Below are positions 1-11,240 of a stretch of 64,000 bases of DNA, one piece after another; position 1 is the first letter of the stretch; every line of letters begins with the position of its first letter. The DNA is from Chlorops oryzae (taxonomy: Eukaryota; Arthropoda; Insecta; Diptera; Chloropidae): contig CM035807.1 in assembly GCA_020466095.1 (NCBI GenBank), positions 117,107,624 to 117,171,623 of the forward strand, written 5' to 3'. The position numbers and the translations under genes are program-made. The notes beneath the pieces are model-generated. The model saw nothing but the letters and a program-made list of their open reading frames with translations, made no database searches and was not told where the DNA came from.

Positions 1-3000
1 GCTATGATAGTTGTTTGAGTCTTAGCTATGCATGTTATCTGAACTAGGTTCATACGTCACGAATTAGTGACAGAGGTCTTTGAGTGGGCGTAGCACAAAA
101 AGTAGGCGTGGCAGAGTTACAAAGTTGAACTTTTCCGACTTTGGGGCACAAAATTAAGCTAAATTCCGAATGTCGGGTCCCGTGGGTTCAAAATTGTGGA
201 TTTTAGAAAAACCCGTTTTCTGTTTGAGGGGGTTGGGGTGGTTCGATTTCGAAAATTTTTTGGGAATCTCTTAGATCTAGAGATAGAAGCGTCCATGCCA
301 AATTTCAAGACCCTAGGGTAACTCCTTCTATGATTTTCCAAGAAATGTATGGAGGTTAAGCGCTTGAACTCCATACATTTCTTGGAAAATCATAGAAGGA
401 GTTACCCTAGGGTCTTGAAATTTGGCATGGACGCTTCTATCTCTAGATCTAAGAGATTCCCAAAAAATTTTCGAAATCGAACCACCCCAACCCCCTCAAA
501 CAGAAAACGGGTTTTTCTAAAATCCACAATTTTGAACCCACGGGACCCACATTCGGAATTTAGCTTACTTTTGTGCCCCAGAATTGGAAAAGTTCAAGTT
601 CGTAACGCTGCCACGCCTACTTTTTGTGCTACGCCCTCTTAAAGACCTTTATCAGATATTCGTGACGTAAGAGCAGACTTAAGACGCGAACGTGAAAAAG
701 CTTGTCAAAAGCTTGTGTATTCGCTATGATAGTTGTTTGAGTCTTAGCTATGCATGTTATCTGAACTAGGTTCATACGTCACGAATTAGTGACAGAGGTC
801 TTTGAGTGGGCGTAGAACAAAAAGTAGGCGTGGCAGAGTTACAAAGTTGAACTTTTCCGACTTTGGGGCACAAAATTAAGCTAAATTCCGAATGTCGGTC
901 CCGTGGGTTCAAAATTGTGGATTTTAGAAAAACCCGTTTTCTGTTTGAGGGGGTTGGGGTGGTTCGATTTCGAAAATTTTTTGGGAATCTCTTAGATCTA
1001 GAGGTAGAAGCGTCCATGCCAAATTTCAAGACCCTAGGGTAACTCCTTCTATGATTTTCCAAGAAATGTATGGAGGTTAAGCGCTTGAACTCCATACATT
1101 TCTTGGAAAATCATAGAAGGAGTTACCCTAGGGTCTTGAAATTTGGCATGGACGCTTCTATCTCTAGATCTAAGAGATTCCCAAAAAATTTTCGAAATCG
1201 AACCACCCCAACCCCCTCAAACAGAAAACGGGTTTTTCTAAAATCCACAATTTTGAACCCACGGGACCCACATTCGGAATTTAGCTTACTTTTGTGCCCC
1301 AGAATTGGAAAAGTTCAAGTTCGTAACGCTGCCACGCCTACTTTTTGTGCTACGCCCTCTTAAAGACCTTTATCAGATATTCGTGACGTAAGAGCAGACT
1401 TAAGACGCGAACGTGAAAAAGCTTGTCAAAAGCTTGTGTATTCGCTATGATAGTTGTTTGAGTCTTAGCTATGCATGTTATCTGAACTAGGTTCATACGT
1501 CACGAATTAGTGACAGAGGTCTTTGAGTGGGCGTAGCACAAAAAGTAGGCGTGGCAGAGTTACAAAGTTGAACTTTTCCGACTTTGGGGCACAAAATTAA
1601 GCTAAATTCCGAATGTCGGTCCCGTGGGTTCAAAATTGTGGATTTTAGAAAAACCCGTTTTCTGTTTGAGGGGGTTGGGGTGGTTCGATTTCGAAAATTT
1701 TTTGGGAATCTCTTAGATCTAGAGATAGAAGCGTCCATGCCAAATTTCAAGACCCTAGGGTAACTCCTTCTATGATTTTCCAAGAAATGTATGGAGTTAA
1801 GCGCTTAACTCCATACATTTCTTGGAAATCATAGAAGGAGTTACCCTAGGGTCTTGAAATTTGGCATGGACGCTTCTATCTCTAGATCTAAGAGATTCCC
1901 AAAAAATTTTCGAAATCGAACCACCCCAACCCCCTCAAACAGAAAACGGGTTTTTCTAAAATCCACAATTTTGAACCCACGGGACCCACATTCGGAATTT
2001 AGCTTACTTTTGTGCCCCAGAATTGGAAAAGTTCAAGTTCGTAACGCTGCCACGCCTACTTTTTGTGCTACGCCCTCTTAAAGACCTTTATCAGATATTC
2101 GTGACGTAAGAGCAGACTTAAGACGCGAACGTGAAAAAGCTTGTCAAAAGCTTGTGTATTCGCTATGATAGTTGTTTGAGTCTTAGCTATGCATGTTATC
2201 TGAACTAGGTTCATACGTCACGAATTAGTGACAGAGGTCTTTGAGTGGGCGTAGAACAAAAAGTAGGCGTGGCAGAGTTACAAAGTTGAACTTTTCCGAC
2301 TTTGGGGCACAAAATTAAGCTAAATTCCGAATGTCGGTCCCGTGGGTTCAAAATTGTGGATTTTAGAAAAACCCGTTTTCTGTTTGAGGGGGTTGGGGTG
2401 GTTCGATTTCGAAAATTTTTTGGGAATCTCTTAGATCTAGAGATAGAAGCGTCCATGCCAAATTTCAAGACCCTAGGGTAACTCCTTCTATGATTTTCCA
2501 AGAAATGTATGGAGGTTAAGCGCTTGAACTCCATACATTTCTTGGAAAATCATAGAAGGAGTTACCCTAGGGTCTTGAAATTTGGCATGGACGCTTCTAT
2601 CTCTAGATCTAAGAGATTCCCAAAAAATTTTCGAAATCGAACCACCCCAACCCCCTCAAACAGAAAACGGGTTTTTCTAAAATCCACAATTTTGAACCCA
2701 CGGGACCCACATTCGGAATTTAGCTTACTTTTGTGCCCCAGAATTGGAAAAGTTCAAGTTCGTAACGCTGCCACGCCTACTTTTTGTGCTACGCCCTCTT
2801 AAAGACCTTTATCAGATATTCGTGACGTAAGAGCAGACTTAAGACGCGAACGTGAAAAAGCTTGTCAAAAGCTTGTGTATTCGCTATGATAGTTGTTTGA
2901 GTCTTAGCTATGCATGTTATCTGAACTAGGTTCATACGTCACGAATTAGTGACAGAGGTCTTTGAGTGGGCGTAGCACAAAAAGTAGGCGTGGCAGAGTT

Positions 3001-6000
3001 ACAAAGTTGAACTTTTCCGACTTTGGGGCACAAAATTAAGCTAAATTCCGAATGTCGGTCCCGTGGGTTCAAAATTGTGGATTTTAGAAAAACCCGTTTT
3101 CTGTTTGAGGGGGTTGGGGTGGTTCGATTTCGAAAATTTTTTGGGAATCTCTTAGATCTAGAGATAGAAGCGTCCATGCCAAATTTCAAGACCCTAGGGT
3201 AACTCCTTCTATGATTTTCCAAGAAATGTATGGAGTTCAAGCGCTTAACCTCCATACATTTCTTGGTAAATCATAGAAGGAGTTACCCTAGGGTCTTGAA
3301 ATTTGGCATGGACGCTTCTATCTCTAGATCTAAGAGATTCCCAAAAAATTTTCGAAATCGAACCACCCCAACCCCCTCAAACAGAAAACGGGTTTTTCTA
3401 AAATCCACAATTTTGAACCCACGGGACCCACATTCGGAATTTAGCTTACTTTTGTGCCCCAGAATTGGAAAAGTTCAAGTTCGTAACGCTGCCACGCCTA
3501 CTTTTTGTGCTACGCCCTCTTAAAGACCTTTATCAGATATTCGTGACGTAAGAGCAGACTTAAGACGCGAACGTGAAAAAGCTTGTCAAAAGCTTGTGTA
3601 TTCGCTATGATAGTTGTTTGAGTCTTAGCTATGCATGTTATCTGAACTAGGTTCATACGTCACGAATTAGTGACAGAGGTCTTTGAGTGGGCGTAGAACA
3701 AAAAGTAGGCGTGGCAGAGTTACAAAGTTGAACTTTTCCGACTTTGGGGCACAAAATTAAGCTAAATTCCGAATGTCGGTCCCGTGGGTTCAAAATTGTG
3801 GATTTTAGAAAAACCCGTTTTCTGTTTGAGGGGGTTGGGGTGGTTCGACTTCGAAAATTTTTTGGGAATCTCTTAGATCTAGAGATAGAAGCGTCCATGC
3901 CAAATTTCAAGACCCTAGGGTAACTCCTTCTATGATTTTCCAAGAAATGTATGGAGTTCAAGCGCTTAACCTCCATACATTTCTTGGTAAATCATAGAAG
4001 GAGCTACCCTAGGGTCTTGAAATTTGGCATGGACGCTTCTATCTTTAGATCTAAGAGATTCCCAAAAAATTTTCGAAATCGAACCACCCCAACCCCCTCA
4101 AACAGAAAACGGGTTTTTCTAAAATCCACAATTTTGAACCCACGGGACCCACATTCGGAATTTAGCTTACTTTTGTGCCCCAGAATTGGAAAAGTTCAAG
4201 TTCGTAACGCTGCCACGCCTACTTTTTGTGCTACGCCCTCTTAAAGACCTTTATCAGATATTCGTGACGTAAGAGCAGACTTAAGACGCGAACGTGAAAA
4301 AGCTTGTCAAAAGCTTGTGTTTCGCTATGATAGTTGTTTGAGTCTTAGCTATGCATGTTATCTGAACTAGGTTCATACGTCACGAATTAGTGACAGAGGT
4401 CTTTGAGTGGGCGTAGAACAAAAAGTAGGCGTGGCAGAGTTACAAAGTTGAACTTTTTCCGACTTTGGGGCACAAAATTAAGCTAAATTCCGAATGTCGG
4501 TCCCGTGGGTTCAAAATTGTGGATTTTAGAAAAACCCGTTTTCTGTTTGAGGGGGTTGGGGTGGTTCGATTTCGAAAATTTTTTGGGAATCTCTTAGATC
4601 TAGAGATAGAAGCGTCCATGCCAAATTTCAAGACCCTAGGGTAACTCCTTCTATGATTTTCCAAGAAATGTATGGAGTTCAAGCGCTTAACCTCCATACA
4701 TTTCTTGGTAAATCATAAAGGAGTCCCTAGGGTCTTGAAATTTGGCATGGACGCTTCTATCTCTAGATCTAAGAGATTCCCAAAAAATTTTCGAAATCGA
4801 ACCACCCCAACCCCCTCAAACAGAAAACGGGTTTTTTCTAAAATCCACAATTTTGAACCCACGGGACCCACATTCGGAATTTAGCTTACTTTTGTGCCCC
4901 AAATTGGAAAAGTTCAAGTTCGTAACGCTGCCACGCCTACTTTTTGTGCTACGCCCCTTAAAGACCTTTATCAGATATTCGTACGTAAGAGCAGACTTAA
5001 GACGCGAACGTGAAAAAGCTTGTCAAAAGCTTGTGTATTCGCTAGTAGTTGTTTGAGTCTTAGCTATGCATGTTATCTGAACTAGGTTCATACGTCACGA
5101 ATTAGTGACAGAGGTCTTTGAGTGGGCGTAGAACAAAAAGTAGGCGTGGCAGAGTTACAAAGTTGAACTTTTCCGACTTTGGGGCACAAAATTAGCTAAA
5201 TTCCGAATGTCGGTCCCGTGGTTCAAAATTGTGGATTTTAGAAAAACCCGTTTTCTGTTTGAGGGGGTTGGGGGGTTCGATTTCGAAAATTTTTTGGGAA
5301 TCTCTTAGATCTAGAGATAGAAGCGTCCATGCCAAATTTCAAGACCCTAGGGTAACTCCTTCTATGATTTTCCAAGAAATGTATGGAGTTCAAGCGCTTA
5401 ACCTCCATACATTTCTTGTAAATCATAGAAGGAGTTACCCTAGGGTCTTGAAATTTGGCATGGACGCTTCTATCTTAGATCTAAGAGATTCCCAAAAAAA
5501 TTTTCGAAATCGAACCACCCCAACCCCCTCAAACAGAAAACGGGTTTTTCTAAAATCCACAATTTTGAACCCACGGGACCCACATTCGGAATTTAGCTTA
5601 CTTTTGTGCCCCAGAATTGGAAAAGTTCAAGTTCGTAACGCTGCCACGCCTACTTTTTGTGCTACGCCCTCTTAAAGACCTTTATCAGATATTCGTGACG
5701 TAAAGCAGACTTAAGACGCGAACGTGAAAAAGCTTGTCAAAAGCTTGTGTATTCGCTATGATAGTTGTTTGAGTCTTAGTTATGCATGTTATCTGAACTA
5801 GGTTCATACGTCACGAATTAGTGACAGAGGTCTTTGAGTGGGCGTAGCACAAAAAGTAGGCGTGGCAGAGTTACGAACTTGAACTTTTCCGACTTTGGGG
5901 CACAAAATTAAGCTAAATTCCGAATGTCGGTCCCGTGGGTTCAAAATTGTGGATTTTAGAAAAACCCGTTTTCTGTTTGAGGGGGTTGGGGTGGTTCGAT

Positions 6001-6452
6001 TTCGAAAATTTTTTGGGAATCTCTTAGATCTAGAGATAGAAGCGTCCATGCCAAATTTCAAGACCCTAGGGTAACTCCTTCTATGATTTTCCAAGAAATG
6101 TATGGAGTTCAAGCGCTTAACCTCCATACATTTCTTGGTAAATCATAGAAGGAGTTACCCTAGGGTCTTGAAATTTGGCATGGACGCTTCTATCTCTAGA
6201 TCTAAGAGATTCCCAAAAAATTTTCGAAATCGAACCACCCCAACCCCCTCAAACAGAAAACGGGTTTTTCTAAAATCCACAATTTTGAACCCACGGGACC
6301 CACATTCGGAATTTAGCTTACTTTTGTGCCCCAGAATTGGAAAAGTTCAAGTTCGTAACGCTGCTACGCCTACTTTTTGTGCTACGCCCTCTCAAAGTCC
6401 TCTATCAGATATTCGTGACGTAAGAGAAGAGTTCAGACACCAACTGGCATAG
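1..6452. repeat. Tandem array of ~720-bp inverted-repeat (hairpin) units
   Basis: Nine units begin at about 1, 723, 1444, 2162, 2883, 3604, 4324, 5041 and 5755 (spacing 714-722), each starting GCTATGATAGTTGTTTGAG or a close variant; the array is cut by the left window edge. In every unit a left arm of ~300 bp (about 55-360 in unit 1) is followed at once by its reverse complement (361-665) around the dyad AGCGCT, with almost no loop. Arms are roughly 95% alike but differ at the same places in all units (for example CCGACTTTGGGG in the left arm versus the complement of CCCCAGAATTGG in the right). The 70-107-codon open frames that tile both strands are by-products of the palindrome and are not genes. 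Units 7 and 8 carry extra small indels. Possible roles: palindromic satellite, or a hairpin-RNA locus making siRNAs. Confidence 0.97.
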
Positions 6453-6860
6453 CGCAGACCCGCATCAAAACTAAAGTGCCTAGCTAAGACACAAAATGTC
6501 GGGTGTTGGCTAAATTAGTTTGTGTATGAAATATGTCACAACTAAAGTTCGTGTATTCGCTATACCAGTTGGTGTCTGAACTAGGCTTAGCGAATACACA
6601 AGCTTTTGACAAGCTTCTCGCTGACGTTCGCGTCGTGCCTTTGATCTCTTTCTTTTGCAGAGTGCCAGACCTCCACAATTTTTTCCGAAATCATAGAAAG
6701 AGTTGCCCTAGGGCTTAGAAATTCGGCATGGACGTTCCTTTGCAAATTGCTATGAAATTCCAAAAAAAAATTTCGAAATCGAACCAACCCCCTCAAACAG
6801 AAAACGTGTTTGGTCCAAAATCCAAAGGCTTTCTCACCAAATTTAAGATTTTTTAAAAGC
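6453..6860. repeat. Diverged edge unit of the hairpin array
   Basis: Beyond unit 9 the sequence still matches parts of the unit in both orientations but is heavily changed: GCTATACCAGTTGGTGTCTGAA (compare GCTATGATAGTTGTTTGAG), AAGCTTTTGACAAGCTT, GAAATCATAGAAAGAGTTG and ACCCCCTCAAACAGAAAACG are recognisable. Old, degraded units at array ends are usual for tandem repeats that homogenise in the middle. Only ~140 bp separate it from the start codon of the next gene, so it may overlap that gene's promoter. Confidence 0.75.
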
Positions 6861-7001
6861 AGCTCTTTGCAAGGAGCACTTGTCAGGAGTGATGTAATTT
6901 TTTTTATATAATTAATTCGTTTAGAAAAATAATCCAATAATAAACAAGCTATCCTTTATTCAAACTATGGGTTTTGAAAATTTCAGATCTCAGTTTAAGA
7001 A

Positions 7002-8151
7002 ATGCCTTCGGTAGAGATTTCACATGAGCTGAATTTCGGCCCGGATCTCCCAGATAAAATAAAGGCGATTGCGATTGAAAATGGCGAATGCGATGAGACC
7101 AAAGAACAGACCATCGAAGAATTCCGGCAGTTCATTTTAGGTATAAAATTAAGATCACCTCACAGCGGTGGTAAAAAATAACGTGTAAACTTTTTCTCCA
7201 ATTTCAATAGAACAAAATGAATGCCAGCCCCACCGTATGGACGACGCGTTTCTACAGAAATTTTTGCGTGCACGATCTTGGAAAATTGACGTTAGCCACC
7301 GACTTGTAAGCGATCCATCACAATTGCTCGAAATATGTTATTATTGGAGTTATTTTTTTTTTTATCTTTGTAGCTTTGCAATTATTACAAATTCCGCGAA
7401 CGTAATAAATCCTATTACGAGAAAGTCCGACCGTTCGATCTGAGATTCATTGGCGACGATGATGTACTGACTTCGACCCCATATCGCGACCAGCATGAAC
7501 GTCGCATACTAATATATAGATTTGGTGCTTGGCGCGCCGAACAAGATCAGTGTCGATGATATTTTCCGTGCTACGATTTCCCTAATCGAATTGGGTTCCT
7601 TAGAGCCGGCGACACAAGTTGTTGGCGGAGTGGTCATATTTGATCTGAAAAATCTCTCCTTAAACCATGTGATGCAATTGAGTCCGTCTGTGGCACAAAA
7701 AATGATTGCTCTGCTTGTGGTAAGTGATCGAAATGCGATCGCGGAGAACTCCTTTGAAGATGGTTGTAAATTAATTGTGACTTTGTAGACCTCAATGCCT
7801 GTACGTACAGCTGCTCTGCACGTTGTCTTCCAAAATTGGGTTTTCAGCACGGCATACAGTATTTTCAAGCCGTTCCTTAATGCTTCAATGAAGGAAAATC
7901 TGTTCATACACGGATCGGATATGAAATCGTTACACAAACACATTAATCCGGAGAATTTACCAAAAAGGTAAGGAGGAGATAGTCGCTTCGAATGTGAATG
8001 AATAAACTTAATGGATGTCTTTCTCTCAATTCTCAGATATGGTGGTGTACACGAAGATTATCCCTACTCGCTATGGATCGAACAATTGACGAAATACCAG
8101 CACATTCAGTCGGAAATGGAATCATTGGGATACGTTTTCGAAGAACCATAG
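7002..8151 (+). CDS. CRAL-TRIO domain lipid-transfer protein (retinaldehyde/alpha-tocopherol-binding-like), 5 exons
   Basis: Cytosolic carrier of a hydrophobic ligand (retinoid, tocopherol or phosphoinositide in this family); the ligand cannot be read from sequence. Exons: 7002-7140, 7211-7305, 7374-7719, 7789-7967, 8037-8151, all with GT-AG introns of 67-71 bp. The product is ~290 residues, the usual size. It starts MPSVEISHELNFGPDLP; the CRAL-TRIO N-terminal helix bundle includes HRMDDAFLQKFLRARSWKID, and the lipid-binding domain includes VRPFDLRFIG, ISVDDIFRATISLIEL, VVGGVVIFDLKNLSL, FQNWVFSTAYSIFKPFL and IHGSDMKSLHKHI. The C-terminus YGGVHEDYPYS fits the family. One oddity: in exon 3 there is one base too many near 7536 (after ILIYRFGAWR and before PNKISVDD), which breaks the frame. 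A sequencing error, or a damaged copy, would explain it; everything else is intact. The start is the first ATG, ahead of a conserved-looking N-terminus. Confidence 0.9.
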
Positions 8152-8168
8152 TCTTCTATACAAATCGC

Positions 8169-8174
8169 AATAAA
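8169..8174 (+). promoter_or_regulatory. Poly(A) signal of the CRAL-TRIO gene
   Basis: AATAAA lies 17 bp after the stop codon, followed by (TA)n and an A-run. The convergent tektin gene stops at 8326, so the two transcripts end within ~160 bp of each other. Confidence 0.6.
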
Positions 8175-8325
8175 TGTAATATATATATATAAAAAAAAAA
8201 AAACGAGAACTGATCAAATATACTAAAATATATCAAAGCTTTTTGGAGCTTTTAATACAATTAGAAATAAAATCATTAAAAAAAAATTAACAAGTTAATT
8301 TTAGAGTTCAACTAACCGAAAGGAC

Positions 8326-10950
8326 TTAGTGTGCGCCACTAAGTACCTCCGCCGATGGATAGTGCGAACGAAGGAGCATACATCGTTCCCGATCTAGCAT
8401 CAAAGTTCGACGCTTCAGCATTATTTCGCGTTCCAGTGCCCCGCGTTGGTGCATAAGCTCGCGCTTTACATTCTCGGCTTCGTCGAGCTCCTGCAGGATC
8501 GCCGAAACGCCACTCTGTATGACATGAACTTCGTCAATGAGATCCTGTTGCGCAGCGTCACGGCAATTCTCAACATTAGGTCGGTAGCTACGATTGTCCA
8601 TGCGAGTTTGGGCAACCTTCATGGTCATATCGAAGCCACGTAGGGCGATACGCAGACGCTCAATGAGCGACTCGGCGTCAACCAGCTTTTGCAGGCACTA
8701 AGTGGAGAACGAGAAAATATTGATCGACGAATCGATTGAGATATAAATTGATTGATCGATCGATCGATCGATCGATCTTTACCTCTCGCAGATCGTTTTC
8801 GAAGCGTTGCAAGTTCTCTTGAGTGCAGTTAATACGTGCAGTAAGTGCTTTGTCCACTTCATCTGCCTGAGACCGGATATCACGTGCAGCATTCAAGAAT
8901 ATTGAGTTGAGGGTCTGTCGCAGCGATAACTTTAGAAAAAGAAGCTTAGATCATCGCATCTAATCAACATCTCACAAATGATACGTGGAGGGACTTACAG
9001 ATTTTGCTCGGCATTTTTCACATTCTTCCAGGGTCTCCTTACTGAATTGCTCCCAGTAAAGTTCCGAGGCTTGTCTGAAATTAGCAATTGCTTAGAAAGG
9101 CCCTGAAAGCGTTTTTTTTTTTTTTTTTTTTGGAACTCACTCTGGTGGTTGCCTTATGGCACCTGGTCGGAACATTATCGTTTTGGATTTATTATGCAAA
9201 TTCATATTTGTCGTATCGATTTCGAAAGCCTCTCTTTTGTCACTCCAATCGTACTCTAATCGTTGCCGTGCAGTACGATTTTCGATTTGTTGCTGCTCGA
9301 AATCCTGAAGAGTTTTGTTGAGCAAGCGACGGATCTCGGCAATTAGCGCTAGCTCCTTGACGAGCTCCTCCTCGGCTTGATCACGAACAAGCTCGGTATC
9401 TGCACGTCCTGCACGCTTATCAATGCATTCCTTTGCTATATAATAAATAAGGAATTAGTTCGATTGCGATTGCGATTACAATAACTAAACATCACTATTC
9501 CCCTTCGGGGGGTAACTGTGGTGTTTGACTCCCTTCATCGAAGGGAAGTTTAACATAAATATGTTACCAATCGATTCTGGTACGCCAAGTACGACCAGAG
9601 ATTTCTTCAATCGTATACACTCCTCTTCCATCGTACTGATTTCATCTGCCATTGCAGATATTGCTGTCTCTAAATTCGTCTTCCACTTTCCAATTAGTTT
9701 AACGCGATTTTCTATGGCCTGTGTAGTTTCACTTTGGGTTTTGTTTAGCAATGCGGTCATTTTCATTAAGTTTGTATTCGCGTTGTATCGATTTCTAAGA
9801 TGAGAAAAGGGATGAAGGGCTTTATTTAGCACATTTTGAATTGTCATTGCCCATAAGACTTCTTTAAATCCCCCATTTACCCATTTAAGATTGTGATAAT
9901 TACGGATAAACCTCTTATAAGCACCGGATAAACCTCGGATAATACCGGATAAGCGCCGGATAAACCTCGGATAATAACGGATAAGCGCCGGATAAAACTC
10001 GGATAAGCGCCGGATAAACCACGGATAATGGCGGATAAACCTCGGATAACCGGATAAGCGCCGGATAAAACTCGGATAAGCGCCGGATAAACCCGGATAA
10101 TACGCACGGATAAACCTCGGATAATACCGGATAAGCGCCGGATAAACCTCGGATAATAGCGGATAAGCGCCGGATAAACCTTGATATACGGTAAGCGCGA
10201 TAAACTCCGATAACTCAAGATAATAATAATCGCCGGATAAATCTCGGATAACGCCGGATTAATACCTCTAATACGGATAGACCTCATATACCAATAGACC
10301 TCCGTATCCTCCAAAAATAAATGATAAATCACGTATAAGATAATTTTCTTGCATAGCCATATCAACTGTTGGGCTTGTTGACCGTCTCAATCGATTTTTC
10401 GATCCATTCACTGGGAAACGCGTTTCGATCGATCCAGCAATGTGGACGAGTTCCTGTCCAGCCATTGGACCAATCACTTACAATTGGAACAAAAAAGGAA
10501 AATAATTTTCGCTTTGGTCTACCTATCTACGGGAGCCTACCTGTTGCCCAAGGACCAATCGGACCCATTGGCTCTAAGTGATCCTTACTGGGAAGTTCAT
10601 CGCCTGGTTGCGGCAAATAGCATGGTGGGAGATTGTTGGTGTCAGCCAACGGATCCAATGACATCTACAATTGATACAAAAAAAAAACATTTTTTTTTTT
10701 GAAGTCGAGAGCTTTCAAAGGATGCAAATGTCTTACACCAAAATGAGATTCTGAAGGTACGCCTGTGGCCTTAGTCGCAGCTATTGCCTCCTCTACAGTA
10801 ACTTCCATTGGAGGCTCAGCAAATGTGGTGGCCTTCGGTTGAGCACCATCGCCATGGCATCCCTGAAATGTAAAAGGACAATAGCAAATTTTCAAACGCA
10901 CAGTCTATGTGCACAAAACGGACCTGATCGATTCCTTCGCAATCAGCCAT
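8326..10950 (-). CDS. Tektin family protein, 9 exons
   Basis: Coiled-coil filament protein of the doublet-microtubule lumen in axonemes (sperm tail, sensory cilia). Exons on the minus strand: 10950-10924, 10862-10737, 10664-10541, 10476-10366 (ends uncertain), 9794-9568, 9435-9141, 9074-8999, 8929-8783, 8697-8326; about 500 residues. The family signature nonapeptide, usually RPNVELCRD, reads RPNVENCRD near residue 417. Other family features are GPIGPWATG, then DWSNGWTGTRP, the heptad-rich IGKWKTNLETAISAMADEI, and CIDKRAGRADTELVRDQAEE, which corresponds to the REKRxGIDLVxDxVE block. The first two exons encode a less typical acidic N-terminal extension. Exon 4 fits the protein only if one base is missing near each end (10476 and 10366); the phases otherwise do not join. 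It is convergent with the CRAL-TRIO gene and lies 290 bp downstream of the CATIP-like gene on the same strand. Confidence 0.92.
8755..8777. repeat. (GATC/ATCG)n microsatellite in a tektin intron
   Basis: About five uninterrupted tetranucleotide copies in the intron between exons 9 and 8 of the tektin gene. Confidence 0.9.
9893..10290. repeat. GGATAA-based minisatellite in a tektin intron
   Basis: Roughly 400 bp of imperfect units such as CCGGATAAGCG, CGGATAAACCTCGGATAATA and CGGATAAAACTCGGATAAG fill the intron between tektin exons 5 and 4. The G/C-rich units differ from the surrounding AT-rich DNA. It creates a spurious 162-codon repeated frame on the minus strand. Confidence 0.93.
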
Positions 10951-11240
10951 AATTACACTAAAAGTTCTTAAATCCTCGGGATATATACAACAAATATTTA
11001 TATACGAGAGATCAATATTCACAAAAATATACACAAATTCTTTAAGTTAATCACACGAAAGAAATTTTATTTGAATTAAAATAATTTGCTCTGCTACAAA
11101 ATTTAAATTCTTTTCAGTCTCAGTTCAGTTGTTTTAACAGCATAAACAGCTAAGGTTGCTATGTTCGGGGGGGCAAAAAGGATACAGTTTCAAAACCGGC
11201 ACAAAAGCCAACTAAGTTGAATGTTTTCGAGCTTCTCATT

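Noticed and set aside
159..6452. Repeated 60-148-codon open frames on both strands of the hairpin array
   Set aside because: They appear in mirrored form in both arms, cross the dyad centre, and change length with every small indel; they are by-products of a conserved palindromic repeat.
1..6452. PacBio-type read-through artefact creating false inverted repeats
   Set aside because: The two arms differ at the same fixed positions in all units, which an artefactual reverse copy of the same molecule would not show; long-read confirmation would still be useful.
9877..10365. 162-codon minus-strand frame rich in IRGLSGAYP
   Set aside because: It is the translation of the GGATAA minisatellite in a tektin intron.
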